Positions 8,569 to 18,035 are shown, numbered from the stretch's first letter. The stretch: DNA of 40,961 bases from CAYVBW01 sp964449995 (GCA_964449995.1 CAYVBW010000006.1:1-40961); one strand, 5' to 3'. The notes: a model not told the origin generated them from the letters alone. Numbers and translations are program-made.

Positions 8569-10323
8569 ATGACTATATTATATAATTCAATTGTGAAACA
8601 GGTTAACCACAAAATTATTCTTTTTATTATTTTCATCATTGCAGCTAGTCTACGCCTCGTTGGGCTAAATTGGGACCAAGGCCACCATCTCCATCCTGAT
8701 GAAAGATTTTTAAATATGACGATTCACGATATAAAGCTTCCTGTCAGCTTTAGTGAATATCTTGATCCAAAAATTTCACCTCTTAATCCCAGAAACCACA
8801 ATAGAAATTTTTTTGTTTATGGTAATGCTCCTATCACTTTTAATAAAGTAATTACAACTACTTTTGGAAGAAAAACTCTTCATGAAATTGCCTTAACTGG
8901 CAGAGTTTTATCTGCACTAGCAGATCTATTAATAATTTTAGTAATTTATAAGACCGTCCTGTTGTTAGAAAGAAACATTAATCACCCAAAATTATTTATC
9001 CCTTCCCACACAAAACTGTGGGCCTGCATTGTTTATGCTCTGTTGGTGCTACCAATCCAACAATCGCATTTCTTTACAGTAGATACTTTTCTCAATCTAT
9101 TTATTTTTACCAGTTTTTATTTTAGCTTGAATTATTTCTTTAATAAAAAGCTGATCATGTTGGTATTCTCAGCAATTTTTTCAGGTTTGGCCATCAGCTC
9201 CAAAATTTCTGGCCTATTTATTCTGCCTCTTAACACTTTATTCCTATTTTTAGCTCACTGGCAAAACAAGCATCACGACCATCAACTAAAAAAACAACTC
9301 ATTAATCCATTTTTTGTTCTATTAGCCTTTGTGTTAATAACATATTTTAGTTTACGCCTAACTTCTCCTTACCTTTTTGAAAATAGCAACATTTTAAACC
9401 CACAGGTTAGTACAGAATTTATTAATAATCTTAGAGAACTCAAATCTTGGGAAGGGAGTGATGTTTGGTATCCACCTGCTATCCAGTGGATAAACAGAGG
9501 TATAACTTTTGGATTTAAAAATATGATTTTATTTGGAATAGGCGTTTTTGCCTCCATCTATACATTTGTGGGAATTTTTTATGTTATTAAAGACATTTCT
9601 CAATTATTAAAAAATAAAAAAACACTAATTAAAGGAATAGTCTTGTCATCTACTTTGGTCTGGATAACATTCTTCTTAATTTATTATGCTTTGCAATTCG
9701 TCCAATCTATCCGATATTATTTAATTCTTTACCCATTTTTTGCAGTTTTTGCTGGGCTGGGTATTGTACAACTACTCAAAAAAGTTAAATTAAAATTGGC
9801 AGGCACAATACTCATAATACTTAGCTTAATAATCTGGCCTTTGATGTTTATCTCAATTTATGTCCAACCTCATTCTAGGATTAAAGCTTCAGAATGGATT
9901 TTTCAAAATATTCCTCCTGGCAGTTATTTGCTTACAGAACACTGGGATGATGCCTTGCCCCTCAATTTAAATGGACAGCAAGATCAATATTATTTCCATC
10001 AACTTCCTGTTTTTTTTCCTGATCACGAACAAAAGTGGCAAGAGCTTGAGCAGAACTTCTCAAAAGCAGACTACTATATTCTTTCTTCAAATAGAGCCTT
10101 GGGCAGTATTGTGAGGGTTCCTGAAAAATATCCTCTCATGAGTCAATTTTATCAAGACTTACTGTCTGGTAGAACTCAATTTGAGCTAGTAGCAGAGTTT
10201 AATTCATATCCTAGTTTAGAATATCTAAGTATTCCAATTACCTTTGATGATTCTTGGGCAGAAGAAGCTTTTAGTGTTTATGATCATCCACAGGTATTGG
10301 TTTTCCGCAATTCGCTTAAATAA
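8569..10323 (+). CDS. GT-C family membrane glycosyltransferase (PMT/ArnT-like)
   Basis: This 584-aa polytopic protein has the acidic first-loop motif HPDER at about residue 42, typical of GT-C enzymes that use polyprenyl-phosphate sugars (PMT, ArnT and PglB-like folds). Hydrophobic helices fill residues 15-460. A soluble C-terminal part follows, starting ASEWIFQNIPPGSYLLTEHWDD, comparable to the end of its two YYY-like neighbours. It probably glycosylates a lipid or protein on the outer side of the membrane; the acceptor is unknown. The ATG at 8569 was kept. A GTG at 8593 is a credible alternative because a TATAAT at 8581-8586 lies inside the first codons. The 3' end overlaps the convergent methyltransferase by 8 bases. 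Confidence 0.75.
   Translation: MTILYNSIVKQVNHKIILFIIFIIAASLRLVGLNWDQGHHLHPDERFLNMTIHDIKLPVSFSEYLDPKISPLNPRNHNRNFFVYGNAPITFNKVITTTFGRKTLHEIALTGRVLSALADLLIILVIYKTVLLLERNINHPKLFIPSHTKLWACIVYALLVLPIQQSHFFTVDTFLNLFIFTSFYFSLNYFFNKKLIMLVFSAIFSGLAISSKISGLFILPLNTLFLFLAHWQNKHHDHQLKKQLINPFFVLLAFVLITYFSLRLTSPYLFENSNILNPQVSTEFINNLRELKSWEGSDVWYPPAIQWINRGITFGFKNMILFGIGVFASIYTFVGIFYVIKDISQLLKNKKTLIKGIVLSSTLVWITFFLIYYALQFVQSIRYYLILYPFFAVFAGLGIVQLLKKVKLKLAGTILIILSLIIWPLMFISIYVQPHSRIKASEWIFQNIPPGSYLLTEHWDDALPLNLNGQQDQYYFHQLPVFFPDHEQKWQELEQNFSKADYYILSSNRALGSIVRVPEKYPLMSQFYQDLLSGRTQFELVAEFNSYPSLEYLSIPITFDDSWAEEAFSVYDHPQVLVFRNSLK
8581..8586 (+). promoter_or_regulatory. Candidate -10 (TATAAT) inside the 5' end of the GT-C gene
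   Basis: TATAAT lies 7 bases before an in-frame GTG at 8593. If used, the transcript would begin about at that codon, giving a leaderless mRNA and a protein eight residues shorter. No clear -35 box is seen, so this is tentative. Confidence 0.3.
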
Positions 10324-11146
10324 ATGGGTGCTTTCTCTTTTTGAAAACACCAACTAAGCCTACAAATCTTTGACGATCAATAAACTTAGAAAAAAATTTA
10401 TCTGGAAATAAAAAAAATTTAGCCAATAGTTGGGTGAGAAATCCAGAACGATGGGAAAATCTGTTAAATGGTAGAAAGCTAATTTTTAGTGTTAAATTCT
10501 TCCCAATTCCATACAGTATAAAGTGACTAAATGGCCAGCAAAAACTTATCGTTTCTTTTATTGCTACTTTTTTAAATCCTTGCTTATTAAGCAGGGCTAT
10601 TAGCTGATCTTTTTTGTAAAGCCTTTTATGATCAGCCCAAATTCCGGCCAACCACCACCAGTCTGATCTTACATGAGTCCCTTGTTTCATCAAAAAATAA
10701 TTTAAAGGATCCCAGCAAAAAGGAAATTTTAAATGAGGCACTGATATTAGTAATTTGCCATCAGCTTTTAGTAGGGCAAAAATTTTTTTAAGCGCAAACT
10801 CTTCATCTGCTAAATGCTCTAAAACTTCAGACAAAATAATGATGTCAAATTTCTGTGGAGTTTGCCATTGATAAAAGTCCTTTTTAATATACTCAACTTT
10901 TTGATTGGGTTTATTCTGCTCAGCTATATATAAATTTTTCTGCTCACTTTCTAAGCCAACGATCTTCTTAACAAAACTTAAATTAGCCAATGCATTTGTG
11001 TAATAACCACGACCGCAGCCAATATCTAACACACTAATGGGTCTGTATTTGAGGATTTGTTTAAAAATAAATTGAGCTCTTTGCTTAAATGCGGGGTCAA
11101 TTTCAGCCTCTAATAAACTCAGTAATTTCTCTTCTTGCTGCTTCAT
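10316..11146 (-). CDS. Class I SAM-dependent methyltransferase
   Basis: The 276-aa protein shows the Rossmann-type SAM-binding motif I VLDIGCGRGYY (39-49), an acidic end of strand 2 (GLESEQ), and FDIIILSEVLEHL, typical of Methyltransf_11/23 enzymes. Polytopic segments are absent, so it is cytosolic or peripheral. It lies at the end of the minus-strand glycan run and its start overlaps the GT4 gene by 44 bases, with no good later start codon. It may methylate a sugar or lipid-linked intermediate; the substrate cannot be read from sequence. Confidence 0.8.
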   Translation of the reverse strand: MKQQEEKLLSLLEAEIDPAFKQRAQFIFKQILKYRPISVLDIGCGRGYYTNALANLSFVKKIVGLESEQKNLYIAEQNKPNQKVEYIKKDFYQWQTPQKFDIIILSEVLEHLADEEFALKKIFALLKADGKLLISVPHLKFPFCWDPLNYFLMKQGTHVRSDWWWLAGIWADHKRLYKKDQLIALLNKQGFKKVAIKETISFCWPFSHFILYGIGKNLTLKISFLPFNRFSHRSGFLTQLLAKFFLFPDKFFSKFIDRQRFVGLVGVFKKRKHPFI

Positions 11147-12257
11147 AATTAAAATAAGACAGTACTTTTTGATAATTTTTTTGTAAATCGCTAGGGTTAT
11201 TTAAAAAATTATTAATTTTTTTAATTAAATCATTGGCATTATTTTTCTTAAACAAAAATCCAAATCCAGTTTTTTTTACAACCTCTCTTGCGCCAGGTAT
11301 ATTTGACACAATAACTGGCTTTGCTGCGGACATAGCTTCAGCCTGAACCAAACCAAAGCATTCAGAGCGTGAGGGCAAAATAAACAAATCAAGAGCGTCA
11401 TAAAAATATTTCAGTTGATTGTTGTTTAACAAGCCTAAAAAGGTTAATTTTTTTCCAACTTCGTCAATCAATTTTTTATTTTCCGCAAAAGTATTTTCAT
11501 AGGAAATATTGGTCTCTCCAGCAAAAACAAAGTGGATATCATTTCTTTGTTGAATCAACTTACTGATTGCTCTAAGCAAAACATCAAACCCTTTTTCCTG
11601 AGTAAATCTACCAGCAAAACCAATTAAAAATTTATTACTCTGTTTAATAGCTTTTAAAGTTCTCTCTAGTTTCAAATTAATTTTTTTTTGTGTTTCTCTA
11701 TCTCTTGGGTCTTTGGCAAAATAGGGAAGGGGGATCATTAGGGCAAAAGCTTTATGTTTAAATTTTGGCAATAACCTTGAATGTTGAAGATAATCTTGCG
11801 TGTAGGTTGCAACTTGATCAGCTAACTTAAAACTAAGGGACGTGAAAATGTTAAAAATTCCTTCAACAATTTTATTTAAAAAATTTTGAGGAAGATTTAG
11901 ATCTCCTTGATGAAAAATCACCAATCTTTTTTTAAATATTTTACTTATTAAACTAATAAAAAAAACGTTTGAACAAGGAGAATTAACAAAAATAACATCA
12001 TTTTTTTTCACTAATCTTAAAAAACCCAGCACTAAAGAGCCTGAATACTTAACTCTGCTAAATCCAAACAAAAATGGATGTCGGATTATTTTTATTCCAT
12101 TGCTGGCTTCTTGAGTGGGTAAATGCTTTTCATGCCTAACTGTTAAAACAGTAATCTCGAACTCTTTTTTCACTGCCTGAGTTAGATAGAAAATTGACTT
12201 AGAGATACCAGTCCAATGGGGGTGAAAAAAATCAGTAACAATTACAACTTTCTTCAT
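11103..12257 (-). CDS. Glycosyltransferase family 4 (GT-B fold)
   Basis: At 384 aa this has the normal GT4 length. The N-terminal half opens with VVIVTDFFHPHWTGISKS, like the donor-independent Rossmann half of GT4 enzymes. The C-terminal half has GFAGRFTQEKGFDVLLRA and the E-x7-E nucleotide-sugar signature in SRSECFGLVQAEAMSAAKPVIVS. It would add a sugar from an NDP-sugar on the cytosolic face. It overlaps the HAD gene by 4 bases (ATGA) upstream and the methyltransferase downstream, so co-translation is likely. Confidence 0.88.
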   Translation of the reverse strand: MKKVVIVTDFFHPHWTGISKSIFYLTQAVKKEFEITVLTVRHEKHLPTQEASNGIKIIRHPFLFGFSRVKYSGSLVLGFLRLVKKNDVIFVNSPCSNVFFISLISKIFKKRLVIFHQGDLNLPQNFLNKIVEGIFNIFTSLSFKLADQVATYTQDYLQHSRLLPKFKHKAFALMIPLPYFAKDPRDRETQKKINLKLERTLKAIKQSNKFLIGFAGRFTQEKGFDVLLRAISKLIQQRNDIHFVFAGETNISYENTFAENKKLIDEVGKKLTFLGLLNNNQLKYFYDALDLFILPSRSECFGLVQAEAMSAAKPVIVSNIPGAREVVKKTGFGFLFKKNNANDLIKKINNFLNNPSDLQKNYQKVLSYFNYEAARREITEFIRG

Positions 12258-12859
12258 GAGTATTTTATCGGCAGGTCAATTAAAGCTAGAGCTTTTTTCA
12301 AACTAGTTGCTTTTGAATGATAATTGATTCTAAAATCTAAAACATTGCTCACCCAAATGACACGTGTTTTCTTATTTTTATCTCTTTTTGAAACACAATT
12401 TTTAGCTAAATACTTAACAATGTCCCAATTATCTTCTATAAACACATCTAGATCTAGCTCCTTGATAATTCTTTCTTTAAACAGATGTGGCTGCTCATCT
12501 TTGTCATTCATATAACAACCAAAAAATAATTCATCAGCTCTCATCTTTTTTTTCCATTTAAAATAATCTTGTTGTAAATGACCAAAGCGTCCTGTTATTA
12601 AATAGGGCTCTATATAGCCTTGGGCCTTAAGTTGAATAATTTGCTCAAAGCCTGGGGCTAAAAAAACACTGGATTTATGAAGCATTTCCCACAAAAACTG
12701 ACCCAAGCCAGGCTGAGGCACATAAAACTCCAACTCTTTTCTATTAATTCCCATCTTTTTTTTCTTGATTAAAGAAATGATTGGTCTGACCACCCTTGCA
12801 GGGTTATAAAGCAAAACACCATCCAAATCAAAGCCTACTTTTAATGGTTTTTTATTCAT
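12254..12859 (-). CDS. HAD-superfamily hydrolase-like protein
   Basis: The 201-aa protein shows the four HAD motifs: FDLDGV with the nucleophile Asp11 and Asp13, LITGR as motif II, a Lys in HLFKERII as motif III, and VFIEDNWD as motif IV. A phosphatase acting on a small phosphorylated metabolite or sugar phosphate is the family expectation; the substrate is unknown. It is tightly packed between the YYY-like membrane protein (9-base gap) and GT4 (4-base overlap), which suggests a job in the same pathway. Confidence 0.72.
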   Translation of the reverse strand: MNKKPLKVGFDLDGVLLYNPARVVRPIISLIKKKKMGINRKELEFYVPQPGLGQFLWEMLHKSSVFLAPGFEQIIQLKAQGYIEPYLITGRFGHLQQDYFKWKKKMRADELFFGCYMNDKDEQPHLFKERIIKELDLDVFIEDNWDIVKYLAKNCVSKRDKNKKTRVIWVSNVLDFRINYHSKATSLKKALALIDLPIKYS

Positions 12860-12868
12860 AAGGGATAA

Positions 12869-14614
12869 TTATAACTGCCCAAGTTCTTCTGGACAAATGT
12901 TAGTAATTTTATAAAGTAAGTAGTCATTAGGAGATCGATAACTAGGCTCATTCTCTCTAACCAACCAGCTGTCATGAACATCAATATCAAGATCACCCTT
13001 TCCTGGAGAAACTAAAATATAATCAATTTTTTCTTGCGATAATAGCTCACACCACTGCTGAGCAGCAGCCTCAAAAGAAAAAATAATTGGTAAATTCGCT
13101 CGTCGCTCTGAGTCATCATAACCCATTGACCAGGCAAAATATCCATAATCTAAATAAGTTTTCCTACCAACTAATGATGCTGGGTTATAAAGATAATTAG
13201 TAATAATAAATGTAGAATTTGGAGAAGTATTTTTTATAATCCATTCACCAATGGGCTGATGTATAGAGTCCTGAATCGTTGCCTGACGATCATTGATGAT
13301 AGCTGCTGCGTCTAAAACGCCAGAAAGTGTTAAAGGAATAAATAAAACTATTACCACAATTTTCAAGCTCCAGTGCCTTGCCCAAAAATTAACTAATTTT
13401 GCTGCTAGCAAAATAACTAAACCAATTTGAAAAAAATTTATCAGTTTATGATTATTGATAATATCTGCTGAAAGCTGGAACAGATTTGCCAAAACAAAAT
13501 AAAAACTAAAGATTAATAGCCATTTTTTTTGTTTAAGATTACTGACTAAAAATAAAATAGGCCATAAAACCAAATAAAGACCTAAATTTCTCCACCAGTA
13601 AAAAAGAATCTCCATCAATGTTTTTTCTTGAGCTAAAAATCCAAAATTAACTTGAATAGATTCAGTACCCTGAAGATAAAAATAGGCAAAACTTGGTAAA
13701 GAGAAAACCAAAGCAGTGACATAAATAGAGCCAAACTGCTTAATTAATTTTGGGTTTAAAATCAGCCAAGCAAATATAAAAATAACAGCCATGGCATAAG
13801 CTGCTAAGTTTAAAAAGGGCAAAGCTATTAAGGCTAAAATTATGAAAAACCAAATAAATTTATTAAAGTTTTTAATAGAAAAGTCTCTGATTGAAACTGG
13901 ATCAAAAACTGCTTTAACTAATGGCCAAATTAGAAGTAAAACTAAAGCAATGCTAAAAGCTAAATGTCGTTGATTGGTATATACATTCCAATGCCAAAAA
14001 GCACTAATATCATCTCCATTCCATGGGCCAAAGTTTACAAACTGTTCAAGCTGAAAAATTGATACCAAAGAGTTCCAGCTCAAACCTGCTTCTTTAAAGT
14101 AATCTACAAAAGTTAAACTTCCATTAAATAAAAATAATATCACTGCCAGTAATCCCGCAAAGGTTACGAGGCTTGATTTTTTACTGTCACTTTGTGCAAA
14201 TAGTTTGGCAAACAAATAAATCATCAATAGCAAACCAAAAAATCCAACTGCGCTTAATAAATTCAGCGACCAAGCAATGTTTAAACCTAATCTTTCAAAA
14301 ACTCCAACAAAAAAATAAAACAAAAAATGATATCGAATTGGCTCTCCAGCAAATTGAGGATATTCAGGCGGAAAATTATTTCCAAGCGAAAAAGATCTAA
14401 TTAATGGTAAGTGGGCTGCAAAATCACTCCATAGTCTGCTTCTCAATAAAAATTGACCGTCTCTGTAACCAAAGGTAAAAAACATCAGCCAGACCGAAAA
14501 GGCAGCAAAAATTAATAAAAACAACCATTGCAGATAGTTTTTTTTAAATTGGCTTTGCTTATTAAAAAGACTAAACTTCTTTATAAAATTTTTGATTATA
14601 GAGAATGTCTTCAT
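12869..14614 (-). CDS. Polytopic membrane protein, divergent YYY/GT-C-like
   Basis: This 581-aa protein has about 11 hydrophobic segments and a soluble C-terminal domain. Two points suggest it is a diverged relative of the DUF2298 protein at 6451-8535. The GEPIRYHFLFYFFVGVF segment aligns by eye with that protein's INYYTFGHFMGAIV. The C-terminal domain (IGEWIIKNTSPNSTFIITNY...IDYILVSPGKG) follows the same order as its IDWLRNNVQGRPVIL...LKYIFIGSKE. No activity is assigned. It sits in the minus-strand glycan operon between the FAD oxidoreductase and the HAD protein. Confidence 0.6.
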   Translation of the reverse strand: MKTFSIIKNFIKKFSLFNKQSQFKKNYLQWLFLLIFAAFSVWLMFFTFGYRDGQFLLRSRLWSDFAAHLPLIRSFSLGNNFPPEYPQFAGEPIRYHFLFYFFVGVFERLGLNIAWSLNLLSAVGFFGLLLMIYLFAKLFAQSDSKKSSLVTFAGLLAVILFLFNGSLTFVDYFKEAGLSWNSLVSIFQLEQFVNFGPWNGDDISAFWHWNVYTNQRHLAFSIALVLLLIWPLVKAVFDPVSIRDFSIKNFNKFIWFFIILALIALPFLNLAAYAMAVIFIFAWLILNPKLIKQFGSIYVTALVFSLPSFAYFYLQGTESIQVNFGFLAQEKTLMEILFYWWRNLGLYLVLWPILFLVSNLKQKKWLLIFSFYFVLANLFQLSADIINNHKLINFFQIGLVILLAAKLVNFWARHWSLKIVVIVLFIPLTLSGVLDAAAIINDRQATIQDSIHQPIGEWIIKNTSPNSTFIITNYLYNPASLVGRKTYLDYGYFAWSMGYDDSERRANLPIIFSFEAAAQQWCELLSQEKIDYILVSPGKGDLDIDVHDSWLVRENEPSYRSPNDYLLYKITNICPEELGQL

Positions 14615-14632
14615 GAAGTTATTTTTGAAATA

Positions 14633-15946
14633 TTATTTTTCAATTAAGATTGACTGTGCTGTGTCACGACCCAGCTGCACTGCATAATTTACGCCCCTAT
14701 CTGAAGGATAAACATGCTGCATACTTGACCAATATAAATTAGCAAGCGGAGTCTTAACTTTTGGTAAGACTAAACTATGATTTTTCTTTACCAAGGGTTG
14801 AGCGCCTTCATTTTTAATCAGATATGAGTTAAGTAAATGCTGCTTAAAATTTGGTGATAATTTATTTAAATACGGTTGATAGGCTGCCAATATTTCTTTT
14901 TTTGATTTTTGGTAAAAATTATCTTTAGCTGACAAGTATTTTCCTACATAAACCAAGTGTTGATTGCTATAGTGAGCCTTGTTAATAAAATTTGTATGTT
15001 CAACCACTGCCAAAAATGGCCAATTGGATCGATTAATATTAAGCCAATATATATCTTGATCAAAAAAAGGTTTATTTAACACTAAAATTAAGGTCATGGC
15101 TGCTAAGGATTCAAGATCCTGTAACTCGCTTACATAAGAAGCCGGAAAATTATCTTGAGCCACTTGCAGCAACTGTTGACTGCTGCCGGTAAAAATAGCT
15201 GAATCAAAAAGATATTTTTCTCTACCCAGGGAAATTAATAATTTGTTGTGATCGGTTGCTGCTTTTTTTCTTGCTAGCTTAATGGACTTAACCTCTGCCA
15301 AAAATTTAAACTCTACGCCCAACTCTTCTAATTGCGCAGTAATCTGCTGAGCTAGTCCTAAAAACCCCTTTTTAAAATATCCTAGTTTTTTAGAGCGGGC
15401 GTAGATTCTAGCCCAAAACCAAGCAGCGTTAACTTTCTCAGCATCTTTATCAAATTTGCCACTAAAAAGCGGCTCCCATAAATTTTCCCAAGACTGACGC
15501 CCCATAGCTGCTCGCAAAAACTGTTGGGCTGTATATTTTTCCAATTTTTCCCCTTTAGGCAGAGCTTTTAATCCTGCCAATACAGCACCAGTTCTTAATT
15601 TTGATACAAGCGACAAATCAGGATAAGAGAGCAGACTCAACGCAGAATCCAACTTAGCTATTCTTGTAGGAGTGCTTTTTGTTAATGAATAGGTATTAGT
15701 ATCTTGAAAAAAAAGATCATCTATTAAATCAAGCTCCTTGAGCCACAATTTTATTGCCTGATCATTTTTAAAAATGTGATGATAGTGATAGTCAACCGAC
15801 CATTGCCAATTATGATCAAAAAACCCTCCGGCCAAACCACCAGGATTCGCTGAGGCTTCAAAAATTATCACCTTTACTCCTGCACGGGCCAACTCATAAG
15901 CAGCAGCCAAACCACCAAAACCAGCACCTATAATTGCAACTGTCAT
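14633..15946 (-). CDS. FAD-dependent oxidoreductase (amine oxidase / UGM-like)
   Basis: The 437-aa protein begins with a dinucleotide-binding fingerprint, IIGAGFGGLAAAYELARAGVKVIIFEAS, followed by NPGGLAGGF, as in the flavin amine oxidase, protoporphyrinogen oxidase and UDP-galactopyranose mutase group. The C-terminal part ends with a second FAD-contact region (NLYWSSMQHVYPSDRGVNYAVQLGR). Linkage to GT2 by a 4-base ATGA overlap favours a sugar- or polyprenyl-related role over haem synthesis; this is inference. Neither the mutase motif set nor a desaturase motif could be confirmed. Confidence 0.75.
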   Translation of the reverse strand: MTVAIIGAGFGGLAAAYELARAGVKVIIFEASANPGGLAGGFFDHNWQWSVDYHYHHIFKNDQAIKLWLKELDLIDDLFFQDTNTYSLTKSTPTRIAKLDSALSLLSYPDLSLVSKLRTGAVLAGLKALPKGEKLEKYTAQQFLRAAMGRQSWENLWEPLFSGKFDKDAEKVNAAWFWARIYARSKKLGYFKKGFLGLAQQITAQLEELGVEFKFLAEVKSIKLARKKAATDHNKLLISLGREKYLFDSAIFTGSSQQLLQVAQDNFPASYVSELQDLESLAAMTLILVLNKPFFDQDIYWLNINRSNWPFLAVVEHTNFINKAHYSNQHLVYVGKYLSAKDNFYQKSKKEILAAYQPYLNKLSPNFKQHLLNSYLIKNEGAQPLVKKNHSLVLPKVKTPLANLYWSSMQHVYPSDRGVNYAVQLGRDTAQSILIEK

Positions 15947-16671
15947 AAATTTAAGTTAAATTTCATTTTTAAATAGAGTTTTAATGGTTCCCACAAACCA
16001 ATTGTGATCACTTTCATGCTAGCGCCAGTTGATTTTCCATAAACACGATCATAATGAGTGACCGGCAACTGCTTAACCTTAATCCTCTTTTTTTTAAGCT
16101 TGTATAGCAACTCTGCACTAATAAAAGCTCCATTAGAAAATAGATCTAAATCCTTAATTAATTCAGCTTTAATTAACTTAAAAGCGCAATCAATGTCTTT
16201 GATATGAACCCTAAACAAACAATCAATATAAAATTTATATAAACGAGCAAACAAAATTCTTTTAAAACCTTCGGCACGCTTTTGTCTGTACCCAACAATT
16301 ATTTGATAGTCTTGGACATATTTTACAAAAACTTTTAGTTCTTCTAAATTAAATTGACCATCACCGTCAGTATAAAAAATCCAGTCATACTTGCTTGATT
16401 TAAAACCTGTTCTAACAGAAGCGCCATAACCACGGTTTTGTTGGTGAGAAACCACTCTAATCACTTTATGATTGACTGCTAATTTTTGAGCAACTTGTTT
16501 TGTTTGGTCTGTACTACCATCATTGACTACAATAATCTCAAATTTTTTAGCAACCAAAGGCAGTATTTCTAAAGCTTGACTAACAACTAAAGGAAGATTC
16601 TCTTGTTCGTTAAAACAGGGGTAAAATACTGATAGAGAAGGTAGTTTAAATAATTGTTTAGTTACTGCCAT
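15943..16671 (-). CDS. Glycosyltransferase family 2 (dolichol-phosphate mannose synthase-like)
   Basis: The first strand and loop LSVFYPCFNEQENLPLV, then IIVVNDGSTDQT and FYTDGDGQFN, are the GT-A nucleotide-sugar and metal-binding motifs of DPM1/GT2 enzymes. The product would be a polyprenyl-phosphate-linked sugar, which is exactly the donor that the neighbouring GT-C enzyme needs. The reading frame is open back to 16731, but the ATG at 16671 (MAVTKQL) is preferred. It gives a normal 242-aa enzyme, and its first codon lies 7 bases before the upstream gene's stop (ATGGCAGTAA), a typical coupled start. Confidence 0.88.
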   Translation of the reverse strand: MAVTKQLFKLPSLSVFYPCFNEQENLPLVVSQALEILPLVAKKFEIIVVNDGSTDQTKQVAQKLAVNHKVIRVVSHQQNRGYGASVRTGFKSSKYDWIFYTDGDGQFNLEELKVFVKYVQDYQIIVGYRQKRAEGFKRILFARLYKFYIDCLFRVHIKDIDCAFKLIKAELIKDLDLFSNGAFISAELLYKLKKKRIKVKQLPVTHYDRVYGKSTGASMKVITIGLWEPLKLYLKMKFNLNL

Positions 16672-17999
16672 GATGGTATAGCAAAGTATAATCCTTGGAC
16701 CCATGTCTTGGAAACAGCTACCCCAGTCCAATGAGGTAAAAAGAGCACAAAGGATATAAAAATAAGAGCCAGCAAACTATAAAAACTTAACTTACAAAAA
16801 GGCTTCAAGTGAGAATGTAAAAATTCTGCTGAAATCAATCCCAAAAAAGGAACTGCTGGCAAATAATGAAAGTAAAACATGACTCTTGGAGCAAAGATCC
16901 AAGGTAACCATGTAGCTAAATAAGTCAAAGTTAAAACTATATAAAGCTTGGCTATGCGTGATTGCCAACCTTTTTTAACAACCACAAATAAAAGATAAAT
17001 TAAGGCTACAATCCCAACAATATGTAAGGCTGGATTTTCCAAAGCATAAATATTAGCGACTTGATAAGAATTTGCATTCTGACTAGTCCAATACCAAATT
17101 GGTCTTAAATTCAAAAACCACTGAAGTGGAGTAGAGGAGTAGATATGTCCTTCTTGCCTATGGGTTTGATACCAAAAAATTTGCTGATGAAGTTGAGTAA
17201 AATCAGATAAACCTTTTCCCTGCAGAAACATTTGGGTATAGCTAAAAAGATAAATTAAGGACGGCATCAATAATAAACTAAAAGCCAATAGAGGTAAGAA
17301 CTTCCAGATCTTTTTTCTAATAACTATAAAAATTAAGGCCGAAAAAATTAAAGCTAGCAACAACAAGGCGCTCCACTTAGTGGCTAGTGCCAAACCAAAA
17401 AAGAATCCACTCAAAAGCAGATTGATGTTTGAGGTTTTATTAGTTAGCTTTAATTGCCCAAAAATTAATTCTGGATTCCAACGAAGTAAAAAAAATAGCC
17501 CCCAACATAGCCAAAACACCAAAAAAACATCATTCATCATAATTCTTGACTGGACCAACAACAATCCGCTCAAGGCAGTTAAAAAAGCAGCTAATAAACT
17601 TAAATTTTGGGCTTTTGAGGAAGGATAAACTTGATTAAATATTTGTTGAGAAAGCAAGTAAACAGCGAAAATAACACCAATGCCAAAGAGGGCAGATGGA
17701 AATCTCCAGTTAAAGGCATTGTCTCCAAACAAATTGATAAAACTTGCCTGAATCAGCTTGGCTAAAGGAGGATGGAGCCAATCGTGATTATTAATATTAT
17801 TACCCACTTCCTCAATTGGACCATGCCACCACTCATAAGAGCGCACATCGTTATTAGCTATTAACCTGACAGCAGGCAAATGATAAACCTCATCAAAATA
17901 TGATTGATTTGGATAATCTAAATTCCAAAAGCGAGTTAAAAGAACAAAAAGGGAAAGCAGAACAAATAATAACCACTGTTTGTTTAAAAAAAATCTCAT
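16662..17999 (-). CDS. PMT-family (GT39-like) membrane mannosyltransferase homologue
   Basis: A polytopic protein of 445 aa from the ATG at 17999. It has the GT-C acidic motif YFDEVYHLP in the first loop and HDWLHPPLAKLI, a signature of the protein O-mannosyltransferase family, followed by repeated hydrophobic helices. It would transfer a sugar from a polyprenyl phosphate to a surface acceptor. The frame extends to a TTG at 18023, but the ATG starts directly at the hydrophobic N-terminus (MRFFLNKQWLLFVLL). A TATAAT on this strand (18011-18006) would start a transcript almost exactly at this ATG. It is coupled to GT2 downstream. Confidence 0.85.
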   Translation of the reverse strand: MRFFLNKQWLLFVLLSLFVLLTRFWNLDYPNQSYFDEVYHLPAVRLIANNDVRSYEWWHGPIEEVGNNINNHDWLHPPLAKLIQASFINLFGDNAFNWRFPSALFGIGVIFAVYLLSQQIFNQVYPSSKAQNLSLLAAFLTALSGLLLVQSRIMMNDVFLVFWLCWGLFFLLRWNPELIFGQLKLTNKTSNINLLLSGFFFGLALATKWSALLLLALIFSALIFIVIRKKIWKFLPLLAFSLLLMPSLIYLFSYTQMFLQGKGLSDFTQLHQQIFWYQTHRQEGHIYSSTPLQWFLNLRPIWYWTSQNANSYQVANIYALENPALHIVGIVALIYLLFVVVKKGWQSRIAKLYIVLTLTYLATWLPWIFAPRVMFYFHYLPAVPFLGLISAEFLHSHLKPFCKLSFYSLLALIFISFVLFLPHWTGVAVSKTWVQGLYFAIPSWQ

Positions 18000-18005
18000 G
18001 CTCGT

Positions 18006-18011
18006 ATTATA
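18006..18011 (-). promoter_or_regulatory. Candidate -10 (TATAAT) for the glycan operon
   Basis: TATAAT on the minus strand ends 6 bases before the ATG at 17999, between tpiA and the PMT-like gene. No -35 hexamer fits at 16-18 bases. If active it would give an internal, nearly leaderless transcript of the glycosylation genes. Confidence 0.35.
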
Positions 18012-18035
18012 AACCGATCCCAAGACAAAAAATGA

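Noticed and set aside
16672..16731. N-terminal extension of the GT2 protein from an upstream start
   Set aside because: It would overlap the PMT-like gene by 70 bases and add 20 residues not seen in GT2 enzymes; the ATG at 16671 gives a normal start.
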